DNA of 44,057 nt from Promethearchaeota archaeon (GCA_016840085.1 JAEOTA010000085.1:81441-125497); one strand, 5' to 3'; positions 24,634 to 33,324 are shown, counted from the first letter of the stretch. Numbers and translations are program-made. Notes: generated by a model from the sequence alone, not told the origin.

Positions 24634-25542
24634 ATGAAAATTAGTTTAGTTGGACTAAGTGGATGTGGTAAGACAAGCGTTTATTCAGTTGCTTTTGCCG
24701 CAAAGTCTCCAGAAGACACTAAAGGATTAGCACCAACAATTCTTTATGAAACAAGAAGACATCCATTCTTAGGATTACAAGTTGGGATTTTTGATTTTGG
24801 GGGTCAAGAGCAATTTAGAAAAGAATATATGGAAAAACCAGAAATTTTCAGAGGCACTGATATTCTTATTCCTCTCGTGGATTTACATGATCCCGCCAAT
24901 TTTGATCAGGCGAAAGATTATTTTATAGATTTATTAGATTTATACCGAAAGAATAATGAAAAACCTAAGATTTTCTTATTCTTACATAAGTATGACGTTG
25001 AGTCTTATCAAAAGGAATTATTAGACACCAATGTTAAAAACGCGAAAGAGATCTTCTTAGATCTCTTTAATGATTATGATTTTGACTTCATGCTTACGAG
25101 TATTTATGAACAGGATAAATTAGCCAAAGTGTTCAGGGATATTCTAATATCCTCCTATGCTGATTTAAAGGCTCATGTTGAAAAAGCAGAGAAACAACTT
25201 GATGAAATCAAGGCAAAAGTCATAATTGCTGATATTTCTGGTAATGTAATCGTTCATAATGTTCAAGGAGTGAGTAGCGGTTTAACCTTACGAGGGGATT
25301 TAAGAGATTTCATTAATGCGTGTAATACAGTTCGAGAAAACATTTTTATGGCTGATTCTGCTCAGTTTGGAGGACGCAACGGAGATGGTAAAGAAATTGA
25401 GCTCCATATTTTCAAATATATTATATCTGTGCTTGTAATGAAATCCGGAGAGTTGGACAGAGAGTCTCAAGACAAGCTAAATATGTTATTAAATGACATG
25501 CAACTTTTTGCTGATTTAATAATATCAGCTCATACTGAATAG
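24634..25542 (+). CDS. Rag/Gtr-like GTPase with C-terminal roadblock-like domain
   Basis: 302 residues from ATG 24634 with AAAGGA upstream. The G domain has G1 GLSGCGKTS (7-15), G3 DFGGQ (54-58) and G4 HKYD (118-121). The HKxD form of G4 and the GLSGCGKTS form of G1 are characteristic of RagA/Gtr1 rather than Ras. Residues 185-302 (KVIIADISGNVIVHNVQG onward) have the roadblock/longin pattern found at the C-terminus of Rag GTPases, which serves for dimerisation. In eukaryotes Rag proteins relay nutrient state; here the neighbour is an FrhB redox protein, so a metabolic sensing role is an attractive but unproven idea. No lipid-attachment Cys is visible. Confidence 0.8.
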   Translation: MKISLVGLSGCGKTSVYSVAFAAKSPEDTKGLAPTILYETRRHPFLGLQVGIFDFGGQEQFRKEYMEKPEIFRGTDILIPLVDLHDPANFDQAKDYFIDLLDLYRKNNEKPKIFLFLHKYDVESYQKELLDTNVKNAKEIFLDLFNDYDFDFMLTSIYEQDKLAKVFRDILISSYADLKAHVEKAEKQLDEIKAKVIIADISGNVIVHNVQGVSSGLTLRGDLRDFINACNTVRENIFMADSAQFGGRNGDGKEIELHIFKYIISVLVMKSGELDRESQDKLNMLLNDMQLFADLIISAHTE

Positions 25543-25722
25543 GATTAAAGATTAAAACACACTATTTTTTACTATTTCTCTATTTTTTCGGTTGTAATCT
25601 TAGTTTATTTTTCAGTTGACAATTATTTTTATAAAAAAAGGACATTTGCTTCTATGTAATTTAAATCTATGATAAATTTAGCTTGTATTTATTATTATAA
25701 ATATAAAAAGGTGAAATTCTAA

Positions 25723-26100
25723 ATGTTTAAAGATATGAGTAGAGCTGCCCTATCTGTGTTTATCTTCGCCATATACCTAATATTTTTAGGGATAACATTT
25801 TTGTTTTTTCCTGAACTCATGTTTAGTATATTAGCTGAACAGAATCCCCCTGACGTAGTTTCACGTGTTCTAGGAATGATATTTTTATTTTTAGCTTATT
25901 ACTTTATTCGAGCATCCTTAGAGGAAGAGGGAATGAAAAAATTTTTTATGTGGACAGCACAAACAAGAGCTACGGTTATAATTTTCTTAATAGTATATGT
26001 CATATTAGAGTTAGTAAGTCCTCTTATTATTTTATTTGGTGTTATTGATTTTGCTTTCGCAGCTTGGACATTCTGGGAGCTACGTAAGGAAAAAGGTTGA
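25723..26100 (+). CDS. Small membrane protein of unknown function
   Basis: 125 residues from ATG 25723, preceded by AAAGGTGA. Three to four membrane segments: about 10-32, 45-65 and 80-118 (the last probably two helices separated by a tight turn). A charged loop (RASLEEEGMKKFFMW) joins the middle helices, and the tail is ELRKEKG. No motif points to a function. It is read in the same direction as the GTPase before it and the hydrolase after it, but gaps of about 200 bases suggest separate transcription. Confidence 0.65.
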   Translation: MFKDMSRAALSVFIFAIYLIFLGITFLFFPELMFSILAEQNPPDVVSRVLGMIFLFLAYYFIRASLEEEGMKKFFMWTAQTRATVIIFLIVYVILELVSPLIILFGVIDFAFAAWTFWELRKEKG

Positions 26101-26116
26101 TTCTAAAACGAGGTAA

Positions 26117-26242
26117 TTATAGAGAATTTAATATCATTAACTTCTTTTTTTTCAACAAATATACTTTTTCAGCATATTCCGTAATTTTATTTTTATGACT
26201 AGCATAAAGCAAAATAATTGAATTTTTGAAATTGATATAATT
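26117..26242 (-). pseudogene. Possible C-terminal remnant of an ABC-transporter ATPase
   Basis: A 42-codon open stretch reads NSIILLYASHKNKITEYAEK, then VYLLKKKK, and ends at TAA 26117. The order hydrophobic strand, SH, 'EYAEKVYLLK' matches the switch-histidine region and tail of ABC ATPases (THD...EYADRI...L..G). There is no start and none of the Walker motifs, so at best it is a leftover tail. The call rests on a short match only. Confidence 0.3.
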
Positions 26243-26320
26243 TTAAATTAATGAAAATTAATACTAATTCAATAAAACTCAAATAATAATAAATTAAGAT
26301 TGTATTAAGAGGAAAAAACA

Positions 26321-27208
26321 ATGTTAAAGGCAAAAGTTAATAATATTGAAATAGAATACGATACATTCGGGGATCCTTCATCAAAGCCTTTATTATTAAT
26401 TATGGGACTTGGTGCCCAGATGATCAATTGGGATGAAGAATTTTGCAAAAAACTTGTAGAACGTGGCTTTTTTGTGATTCGATTTGATAATCGTGACGTT
26501 GGATTATCTACCAAATTCGAAGAAGCAGGTGAACCAGATTTGATGAAATTATTCATGGCTGCACAAAAAGGAGAAAAAATTGAGGCAGCATATACATTAG
26601 AAGATATGGCTGATGATGCTGTTGGGCTTTTGGATGCTCTTAATATTGATAGAGCTCATATTTGTGGTGCTTCAATGGGAGGGATGATCGCTCAGCTTAT
26701 TGCTTACAGACACCCTTCTCGTGTTTTATCTCTTATTTCTATCATGAGTAGTACAGGTAATCCCGATTTACCCCGCCCAGAACCAGAGGCAATGCAAATA
26801 TTAATTAAACCGTTACCCACTGGACGTGAAGCAATTATTGAGGATGGTGTGAATCGTATGCGAATTGTTCATGGTACTGGTATTCCTTTTGACGAAAGAA
26901 GGGCGCGTAAGTTAGTTAGCGCTTCATATGATCGTTCAAATTATCGACCTGGTTATGCACGTCAAATGGCAGCAATTATGGCTACTGGTAATCGCAAGCC
27001 AGCTTTAGGTTCAATAACTGTTCCTACAATTGTAATTCACGGAGGAGATGATCCTCTTGTTCCACTTGAAGGAGGTAAAGATACAGCGGAGGTAATACCT
27101 GGAGCAGAATTACTCATTATTAAAGGAATGGGCCATAGTTTACCACCAGAAGTTTGGTCACAAGTAATGGATGCAATTACAAAAAATGCATCTAAGGCTA
27201 ATCATTAA
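26321..27208 (+). CDS. Soluble alpha/beta hydrolase (esterase-like)
   Basis: 295 residues from ATG 26321 with AGAGGA upstream. The alpha/beta-hydrolase fold is clear: LIMGLGAQMINW holds the oxyanion turn, RFDNRDVGLS is the strand-4 loop, GASMGG (116-121) carries nucleophile Ser118, HGGDDPLVP gives Asp244 (or 243), and GMGHSLP gives His272. The layout resembles bacterial methylesterases of the RdmC/pimeloyl-ester type. No signal peptide, so cytoplasmic. The substrate is unknown. Bacterial-like sequence and the neighbouring bacterial-type repair gene suggest acquisition by transfer (inference). Confidence 0.85.
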   Translation: MLKAKVNNIEIEYDTFGDPSSKPLLLIMGLGAQMINWDEEFCKKLVERGFFVIRFDNRDVGLSTKFEEAGEPDLMKLFMAAQKGEKIEAAYTLEDMADDAVGLLDALNIDRAHICGASMGGMIAQLIAYRHPSRVLSLISIMSSTGNPDLPRPEPEAMQILIKPLPTGREAIIEDGVNRMRIVHGTGIPFDERRARKLVSASYDRSNYRPGYARQMAAIMATGNRKPALGSITVPTIVIHGGDDPLVPLEGGKDTAEVIPGAELLIIKGMGHSLPPEVWSQVMDAITKNASKANH

Positions 27209-27305
27209 AAATGAAGTTTTTCTAATAGAATATATTTATTTATTCTAACGAAATTATTCAATTCTTATAATTAAAAAAGGATATTAATAAAAAGATTTGT
27301 TAAGA

Positions 27306-27893
27306 ATGGTAAATCGGTGTATGTGGGCAGGACAAGATTCTGAGATGATAAATTATCATGATAAGGAATGGGGAACACCCGTTCACGATGATCGTCTCCT
27401 TTTTGAATTTTTAATATTGGAAGGTGCTCAAGCAGGTTTAAGTTGGAGTACAATTTTGCGGAAACGTGAGAATTACAGAAAAGCATTTAATAATTTTGAT
27501 ACTAAGAAAATTGCACAATATGATGAGAAAATGATAGAAGAACTACTAAATAATGAAGGGATAATTCGGAATAGACTTAAAATTAATGCTGTGATTTCAA
27601 ATGCGAAAGCATTCTTAACAGTTCAAGAAGAGTTTGGTTCTTTTAATAAATATATATGGAAATTTGTAAACCATAGGCCAATTATAAATAAATTTAAAGA
27701 TCTCTCAGAATTACCTTCTAAAACAGAAATATCTGAGCAAATGAGCAAAGATTTAAAGAAAAGAGGATTTAAATTTGTTGGACCGACAATTTGTTATGCC
27801 TTTATGCAAGCTGTTGGAATGGTGAATGATCACGTAATGGATTGTTTTAGATATGATGCGATAAATCATATTGTAAACAATTTTAAAAGTTAA
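27306..27893 (+). CDS. tag: DNA-3-methyladenine glycosylase I
   Basis: 195 residues, the normal family length, from ATG 27306 (an upstream TTG at 27297 is less likely). The zinc-site residues of E. coli Tag are conserved: Cys5 (RCMW), His18 (YHDKEWG) and, near the end, NDHVMDC. The base-pocket segment EGAQAGLSWSTIL is also present. The enzyme removes 3-methyladenine from alkylated DNA in base excision repair. It is mainly a bacterial enzyme, so this copy was probably gained from bacteria. It follows the hydrolase by about 100 bases on the same strand. Confidence 0.92.
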   Translation: MVNRCMWAGQDSEMINYHDKEWGTPVHDDRLLFEFLILEGAQAGLSWSTILRKRENYRKAFNNFDTKKIAQYDEKMIEELLNNEGIIRNRLKINAVISNAKAFLTVQEEFGSFNKYIWKFVNHRPIINKFKDLSELPSKTEISEQMSKDLKKRGFKFVGPTICYAFMQAVGMVNDHVMDCFRYDAINHIVNNFKS

Positions 27894-27938
27894 ATATGTA
27901 TAAGTTTATAAATAATGGGTAATTGTATGGGTGATCAT

Positions 27939-28181
27939 ATGGGAAAGATTGAAATAGACGAGAGAGGTCGTTTAACATTGCCCTCTAAAATAAGGGAAAA
28001 ATTATTAATTCGGGCTGGTGATACATTGACTGTTAAGGTTAACTCTGACAATTCAATTGTCATTAAAAAAAGTCCAACAAAAGAGCAGATATTTGATAGG
28101 CTTGTTGGATGTATTAAAATTCCATCAGAAGAGAAACCAACACCAGAGTTGATTAAAGGTATATGGAAACAAAACCAATAG
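27939..28181 (+). CDS. vapB: AbrB/SpoVT-type antitoxin (VapB-like)
   Basis: 80 residues from ATG 27939, chosen among three close ATG codons because GGTGAT lies five bases before it; a TATA-like TTTATAAATA at 27904-27913 would place transcription start almost on this ATG. The N-terminus is a swapped-hairpin AbrB domain (KIEIDERGRLTLPSKIREKL), which binds DNA. The C-terminal part (PTPELIKGIWKQNQ) should neutralise the toxin. It overlaps the PIN-domain gene by 19 bases, the typical antitoxin-first layout. It should repress its own promoter. Confidence 0.85.
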   Translation: MGKIEIDERGRLTLPSKIREKLLIRAGDTLTVKVNSDNSIVIKKSPTKEQIFDRLVGCIKIPSEEKPTPELIKGIWKQNQ

Positions 28182-28594
28182 TATTTATTGATTCAAATTA
28201 TTGGATATATCTTTTTGATCAAACAACAATAGAGCATCGGTATGTAAGAGATCATTTTGATAAACTCTATGATAATTCATTATTAGCGATCAATACTGTA
28301 GTTATGTTTGAGGTAATGCATTATTTAGTAAAAAGATTAGGACCTACGATTGCTAAGGAAAAGTGGGAAATTTTTTCTTCAATGGATTTTATTATGGGGA
28401 ATTTAGAGTTTGATGATTTAGATTTGATTTTTTCAGTCTTATGTAAGTATTCACATACAGGGATTGAAGGACGAGATGCAACAATATTAAGTTTTATTGA
28501 GAAAAATCAGATTAAGAAACTCTGTACTCACGATATTAGTTTTAAAAGAATTCCGAATATAGAAATTTTAGATCCCATCCCTGATGATCTATAA
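28163..28594 (+). CDS. vapC: PIN-domain toxin (VapC-like ribonuclease)
   Basis: 143 residues from ATG 28163, overlapping the antitoxin, with AAAGGT four bases upstream. PIN-domain acidic residues are visible: Asp in VFIDSNYWIY, Glu in MFEVMHYLV, Asp in EGRDATILSF and Asp in CTHDISFKR. These hold metal ions for RNA cleavage. Together with the AbrB-type protein it forms a VapBC-like toxin-antitoxin module. The target RNA is not known. Confidence 0.85.
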   Translation: METKPIVFIDSNYWIYLFDQTTIEHRYVRDHFDKLYDNSLLAINTVVMFEVMHYLVKRLGPTIAKEKWEIFSSMDFIMGNLEFDDLDLIFSVLCKYSHTGIEGRDATILSFIEKNQIKKLCTHDISFKRIPNIEILDPIPDDL

Positions 28595-28614
28595 ATTAAT
28601 CATATGCTTTTTCT

Positions 28615-28782
28615 CTATTTTAATAACCTTATTTTTTTAAAGATATATAACACACCTGATTTTCCTCTCTTCAAAAATATATAAACATTAATCGCGATAA
28701 GAACCCCAATAACAGGTAGTGTGACTAAAACGATAGTAAGTTCCAAATTTAGAAAGAAAGATTTAAACAGAGGATTATTGAG
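28615..28782 (-). pseudogene. Possible remnant of a C-terminal membrane anchor
   Basis: A minus-strand open stretch contains LELTIVLVTLPVIGVLIAIN, then VYIFLKRGKSG, and ends at TAG 28615. It has one membrane helix followed by a basic tail, as at the end of the surface proteins elsewhere in this window, and no start codon except a TTG. It may be the tail of a lost surface protein. Weak evidence. Confidence 0.3.
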
Positions 28783-28832
28783 AGTTTAATAAAGAAATAT
28801 TTATTCTTTTGTAAAAGATTATAAGATGAATA

Positions 28833-28994
28833 ATGAGATGTGAGGGGTGTCTAAAGAAAGAAAATTTATTTATGTGTTTTTTTAGTGATAAGACTAAGGA
28901 AGTCTATTTTTGTTCTAAATGTTTAGCTAAATTATTGTTGGAAGATCCTACTCAAATTTATAGTGTAACCAAAATTGGCTATACATGGACATAA
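28833..28994 (+). CDS. Small zinc-finger protein, 53 residues
   Basis: Frame from ATG 28833 to TAA 28992-28994. It holds MRCEGCLKKENLFMCFF and, after about 25 residues, VYFCSKCLAKLLLEDP: two CxxC pairs, the layout of a treble-clef or zinc-ribbon knuckle. The tail is IYSVTKIGYTWT. No ribosome-binding site is clear. The spacing of the Cys pairs and the end on a clean stop support a real gene, but the frame is short. Function unknown; perhaps a nucleic-acid or protein-binding adaptor. Confidence 0.5.
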   Translation: MRCEGCLKKENLFMCFFSDKTKEVYFCSKCLAKLLLEDPTQIYSVTKIGYTWT

Positions 28995-29004
28995 AACATA
29001 GATT

Positions 29005-29721
29005 TTAAAGTAAAGATTTTAAGTCTTCCAAGGATCCTCTATATGTCGGTTCTGGGACACTATTATCCCATTTCTTGCTATTACCTTCAATTAAAAAAGT
29101 GTGACACCCCAATCTAGCAGCTATCATATCTCTTTCTTCGTCACCAACCATCAAACAATTCTCAGCACTAAAACCTATTCTATCTAAAATCTGTTCATAG
29201 TATATTAAATGTGTCAAAGATTTAGAAGCACAACTATTTTCGATGGTAGTCACTAAACGGTAAGGGAAATCAGCTACATCGGCCCATTCAAGACGCTGTT
29301 CAATAGCGGTTGCGGGGAGTATTGGCATAGTTGCGATTACCATATCATATCCTTTATCAAAAGCAGTTTGAACTACTTCTCTTGCCTCAGGTTTTTTTTG
29401 AGCGTATTGTTTTAATTTATAAAAACCATTTTTATAGAAGTCGTCGAAGAAGGGTTCAACTTCCTCACGAGAATGCCCCTCTAATGGAAAGAAGGCTTTT
29501 GCATATACTTCTTCATTTGTAATATGACCATTATTTCTTTCAACAGCTCTGGAGGCTTTCAATATCCTTGGGATAAACTTTTTTGCGGGGACGATGTGTT
29601 CAACACTCTGAGCTAAAAGTCTTAAGTATTGAGAGACAAACGTATCCAAATCGATATCAAGAAGTGTTTTATCTAGATCAAAGAGAATTGCTTTAATATT
29701 ATTGTCTAATCTTTTTGTCAT
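29005..29721 (-). CDS. HAD-superfamily hydrolase
   Basis: 238 residues from ATG 29721. Motif I is FDLDKTLLD (Asp15 nucleophile, Asp17), a Thr in ATMPILPA is motif II, and VGDEERD near the C-terminus is motif IV, which binds magnesium. A helical cap lies between motifs I and II (about 25-110), so this is a class-I cap HAD, usually a phosphatase or dehalogenase. The LLDIDLDTF segment after motif I and long cap recall archaeal/firmicute HADs without known substrate. It stands alone, convergent with the small zinc protein. Confidence 0.85.
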   Translation of the reverse strand: MTKRLDNNIKAILFDLDKTLLDIDLDTFVSQYLRLLAQSVEHIVPAKKFIPRILKASRAVERNNGHITNEEVYAKAFFPLEGHSREEVEPFFDDFYKNGFYKLKQYAQKKPEAREVVQTAFDKGYDMVIATMPILPATAIEQRLEWADVADFPYRLVTTIENSCASKSLTHLIYYEQILDRIGFSAENCLMVGDEERDMIAARLGCHTFLIEGNSKKWDNSVPEPTYRGSLEDLKSLL

Positions 29722-29983
29722 TTTCTTACTATTATTGCTGCTTTTTGTATAGTAATTATAATATTAATTTAAGTTCTTTACTTTTTGACAAATTAATAAT
29801 TTTGACTCATACGTACGAAAAATTATTACAAATTCTCTAAAACTTTAGCAGTATTGAGAAAAATCTTAATTTTATAGCTAAAATACTTAAATCCATAAGT
29901 CTTAACAAATAATAATAAAAAATTTTTATAAAAGTCTATCTTTTAATTAATAAAATTAAGATAATAATTAACAATAAATCTGT

Positions 29984-31204
29984 TTGGAATTGGTAATACT
30001 AGAATTAAGTGACTTAAGTGCAGGCTCTATATTCATTGGAGATAAGCTTACTATTAGAACTAAATTTAATTTTGAAGAAGACACTGATATTTTATGGAGT
30101 GGTATTAGATTAATTACAAATCCTCCATGTTCAAGAGAACTTCAAGTTGCAAAAGAGGAAATATTTAATAAAGGATATTTTGAAGCAGGAGAATATATAC
30201 GAGAAAAATCTCTATTAATAAAAACTAATGTAGTGCCTACCATCAAGAATAGAAATTTGAATTATGTCTTAAAATTAATATTAAGACAACCAAATCCAAT
30301 CAACCCTGAAGATGACTTAGTCATTAATAAAACTCAAGATATAGAGATAAAAGCAAAAGATTCTGGTCTTCAAACAAAAGCGCCAAATCCTATTTCATTT
30401 TCAATCTCAGGATTAAATGTTTTACTTACTAAAGATATTTATAAACCTGGTGAAACAATCAAGATAAGTTTTACATCAGACGTATTAAGAGAGATTGAAG
30501 TGAGACTTTTGCAAAACGCAAATATTGTGTGCTACTGTGAAGCATATGGACAAAATTGCAGTAAAGTTGAAGAACTCCCTCCAGCAATAGCAGGAGATAG
30601 TAAAACACCCAATATCGACAAAGGATTTTTGCTTTTAAAAGTCCCTGAAATCGCAGAACCAAGTCATAATTATCTTTGGTCACCCTCTGAAAAGGAAATG
30701 TTTGGTTTTCGCTATGGTGCTTATACTAAATGGTCTCTGTTAATAATAGGAAAAAAGAAACCTGAATTTGGGCAAGAACCTATCAAATTAGAAGTGCCTA
30801 TTACTATTACAAAGGGTTCGATTTCTGAAGAAAAAGCAGAATTTGATTTATTTGCACGAGAAGCTGCTGAAGCTTCCTCTGTATTTGATGGAATTTCTTC
30901 TAAGTTTCAAAAAGTGTATAAGGTTCTTTCTATTGATTCTGACATCGATAAATATAAAATTGCGATAAAAAACGTTTCAAAGAAAGATCTTCAAGGTGTA
31001 ACTGTCAGAGTATTAGGACTACAAGAAGGATTATTTGAAACTGCTCCAAGTTTAACTGGATTTAATATTTGGAAAAAGAATGAAGAAAAAGAGATTGTCT
31101 ATGAAATTAAACAGGACATTTCAGCCCTTATTACCATTTTAGAAGATAATAGTCAACAAAGTATTAGGATACAAACGCCTGTAGCAGAAGCAAGTTTTTT
31201 TTAG
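29984..31204 (+). CDS. Arrestin-like (Vps26/Spo0M-type fold) protein
   Basis: 406 residues from TTG 29984 (an in-frame TAA lies just upstream, and no ATG is available). Two beta-sandwich halves can be seen: residues 1 to about 120 (SAGSIFIGDKLTIRTKFNF), and 130-285, which starts FSISGLNVLLTKDIYKPGE and ends KLEVPITI, the typical edge strand. 'YKPGETI' and 'LLLKVPEIAEPS' fit arrestin-domain patterns. A helical linker and a third beta domain (290-406) follow. Arrestin-like proteins bind membrane cargo or small GTPases in eukaryotes and are known in Asgards. It faces the MglA-like GTPase gene with only 20 bases between stops. Fold assigned by pattern, not by search. Confidence 0.5.
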   Translation: MELVILELSDLSAGSIFIGDKLTIRTKFNFEEDTDILWSGIRLITNPPCSRELQVAKEEIFNKGYFEAGEYIREKSLLIKTNVVPTIKNRNLNYVLKLILRQPNPINPEDDLVINKTQDIEIKAKDSGLQTKAPNPISFSISGLNVLLTKDIYKPGETIKISFTSDVLREIEVRLLQNANIVCYCEAYGQNCSKVEELPPAIAGDSKTPNIDKGFLLLKVPEIAEPSHNYLWSPSEKEMFGFRYGAYTKWSLLIIGKKKPEFGQEPIKLEVPITITKGSISEEKAEFDLFAREAAEASSVFDGISSKFQKVYKVLSIDSDIDKYKIAIKNVSKKDLQGVTVRVLGLQEGLFETAPSLTGFNIWKKNEEKEIVYEIKQDISALITILEDNSQQSIRIQTPVAEASFF

Positions 31205-31224
31205 ATAAGATTAAAGTATAATTT

Positions 31225-31818
31225 CTAATTTACAGCTGAAATTACTTTATAATCAAAATATTTTTTCAATACTAATCTTAAGATTTCTTCAAAACAATCT
31301 AAAATACCCTCTCCGTTTATTGCTATAGTATATCGTGAATCTATTCTTTTAAATTTTTGAAAGTCAATTTTTTTTAGGAATTCTATAGAATTGAATTTAT
31401 CTGGTAAATCTTGTTTATTAAAGGCTATTATAATTGGAATATTATTGAGTGTATCTTGAAAATATGAAATTAATTCATTCCAAGAAATTAAATTGCGTTC
31501 ATAGACTTCTTTTTGGGAATCAATGACAAATATTATCCCATCAACTGCTCGTAAAGTAATTGGTCTCGTCACAATGTAAAAATCTTGGCCAGTTGTGGTA
31601 TAAATGTTAACTTTTAAAAACCATTCCTCATTCTGGAATGTCACCACGCCATAATCAAAAAATAATGTCCTTTTTACAGTGCTTTCAATTGAGCTTAAAT
31701 CTTCTTTTTTACCAAAATGAGAAAATAGAGATTTTATTGAAGTCGTCTTACCTGATAAGGCTGGACCAAAATATACTATTTTTATCGAAATAGTCTTATC
31801 CATATAATCTACTATCAT
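31225..31818 (-). CDS. MglA-like small GTPase
   Basis: 197 residues from ATG 31818; ATG 31803 is equally possible. G1 is GPALSGKT (18-25), G3 is TTTGQDF (74-80) where Ras has DxxGQ, and G4 is NKQD (134-137). The Thr in place of the G3 Asp, and the 'ALSGKTTS' form, are marks of the MglA group, which controls polarity in bacteria and is common in Asgards. No lipid-attachment site. It ends 20 bases from the stop of the arrestin-like gene on the other strand; its upstream neighbour, the histidine kinase, is 95 bases away on the same strand. Confidence 0.85.
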   Translation of the reverse strand: MIVDYMDKTISIKIVYFGPALSGKTTSIKSLFSHFGKKEDLSSIESTVKRTLFFDYGVVTFQNEEWFLKVNIYTTTGQDFYIVTRPITLRAVDGIIFVIDSQKEVYERNLISWNELISYFQDTLNNIPIIIAFNKQDLPDKFNSIEFLKKIDFQKFKRIDSRYTIAINGEGILDCFEEILRLVLKKYFDYKVISAVN

Positions 31819-31913
31819 GTTTTAACTTAAGAGTGTTTTAATAGTGAATTGAAAAATAGATTTAAAAAAGGCAAGAAAATTTGTGTTGAATATTACTAGA
31901 AGATAAAGTTATT

Positions 31914-32918
31914 TTATGGCTCAGGAATAAGTAAAATAAAATTACTACCTTTGGTATGATCCCCCTTTATTCTATCTTCTACCCAGATTTTTCCATTATA
32001 ATACTCAACAATTTTCTTGATAAAAGATAAACCCAAACCAGTTTTAAATTTACTCTCCTCTTCTTCACGGGTAATAAAAATTTCCTTTTTTCGGTCATCT
32101 GGAATTCCAATTCCATTATCTATTAGTTCAGTTTTTATATAAGAGGTGTGTTCGCCTTTATATTTTGATATTCTTATTACAATTTCAATAGTATCATTTT
32201 TATTATGCATTATCGTGTTTAACAGAATATTTTCAAATATATTTCCGAGCAAATCGTTAGCTTTCACCACAAATTTATGATCTGTTTTGTTAATTTGAAC
32301 ATTTAATTTTCTATGGTCATAAGATTTCTTTATAATTTTAATTGTACTTTCAAGAACAATATCAAGATCAACAGGTTCTATTGGTAAATCTAAATTTCTT
32401 ATTTTAGAGAGATTAGTTACATTTGAGATTAAATTTTCTCCCCGTAATATTTGTTCTCTAATTAATCTAAAGATTTCAGTTATTGTATCCATTTTTTTTT
32501 CATCGTTCTTAGATTGCGCAATGAGGTCATTCGCTAACTGGATATTTTGAAGTATGTTTCTAATATCATGAGTAAATAAATCTTTATAAAATTCTGTGTA
32601 CCTGTAAGCTTCTTCTATATTCTTTTGGTTTTCCAGTATGCTTATCTCATTCTCTTTTTGTAAATATGTATAAACAAAGAAAAACCAAGTTAATGGGGCT
32701 AAAATCGCTACATAATCTTCTATGCTTACAAAAATTTCACTAATTCCAGACCATTCTAAGAAATTGCTCAAATAATAGAATGATATAATACATAAGAATG
32801 CTAAAAGGGATAATCTAGTGACGATTGAAAATCGGTATTTCCATCCAATTACGGTAATAAAAAGAGAAATAAGCGTTATTAGAAGGATAAACAAATCAAG
32901 TATCGCTATTAAGCTCAT
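31914..32918 (-). CDS. Membrane sensor histidine kinase
   Basis: 334 residues from ATG 32918, with a strong AAAGGAGGAG ribosome-binding site. Three membrane helices (about 5-26, 34-54, 68-88) lead into a coiled coil, then the H-box FTHDIRNILQ (His117), N-box NIFENILLNTIMHN (226-239), DNGIGIP (267-273) and GLGLSF (294-299). All ATP-binding motifs are intact. The start overlaps the preceding 96-residue membrane ORF by 23 bases, so the two proteins are coupled and probably form one sensor. No receiver-domain gene is adjacent, so the phosphate acceptor is elsewhere. Confidence 0.88.
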   Translation of the reverse strand: MSLIAILDLFILLITLISLFITVIGWKYRFSIVTRLSLLAFLCIISFYYLSNFLEWSGISEIFVSIEDYVAILAPLTWFFFVYTYLQKENEISILENQKNIEEAYRYTEFYKDLFTHDIRNILQNIQLANDLIAQSKNDEKKMDTITEIFRLIREQILRGENLISNVTNLSKIRNLDLPIEPVDLDIVLESTIKIIKKSYDHRKLNVQINKTDHKFVVKANDLLGNIFENILLNTIMHNKNDTIEIVIRISKYKGEHTSYIKTELIDNGIGIPDDRKKEIFITREEEESKFKTGLGLSFIKKIVEYYNGKIWVEDRIKGDHTKGSNFILLIPEP

Positions 32919-33186
32919 TTCTACTCCTCCTTTTATAATATATTATAGTCCAGATAACCAACATAAGTGAACTACAAATATAACATAGATGCTCCAAAAG
33001 GTTAAAAAGTACTTCAAAAAAGATCCCCTCAATTACTGTGAAAAACCACCCAAAGGTAAATAGGATAAAAGAGACTATAAAGATCTTTGATCCTGGTAAA
33101 TTTTTCCACCTGCCATAATTAAGAACAATAAAGGTAAGTGGTGCAAAGCACAATAAAAATGTAATTAATTCATTTTCTTGAATCAT
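32896..33186 (-). CDS. Small membrane protein overlapping the histidine kinase, likely sensor partner
   Basis: 96 residues from ATG 33186. Three membrane helices fill it (about 7-23, 34-54, 58-84), ending in a basic tail (YKRRSRNEL). The last codons overlap the kinase ribosome-binding site and start, so translation is coupled. The kinase itself begins with three more helices; together they would make a six-helix sensor. This could be a split version of a single longer sensor kinase, either natural or through a frameshift; the strong ribosome-binding site for the kinase favours a natural split. Confidence 0.65.
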   Translation of the reverse strand: MIQENELITFLLCFAPLTFIVLNYGRWKNLPGSKIFIVSFILFTFGWFFTVIEGIFFEVLFNLLEHLCYICSSLMLVIWTIIYYKRRSRNELNSDT

Positions 33187-33324
33187 ATTAAAATTATTGA
33201 TGAATAGATAAATATTTCTAAAATTCTAAGATATTATATAAAATATAAAAAAAATTTTAATAATTTATATCTTTACAATATTTTACTAAAAAGAGAGAAT
33301 TTATTTACTATAGAAATAGTCCAA

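Noticed and set aside
27306..28594. Genomic island border with insertion sequence around the bacterial-type genes
   Set aside because: No transposase, inverted repeats or target duplications are visible; transfer is suggested only by gene type.
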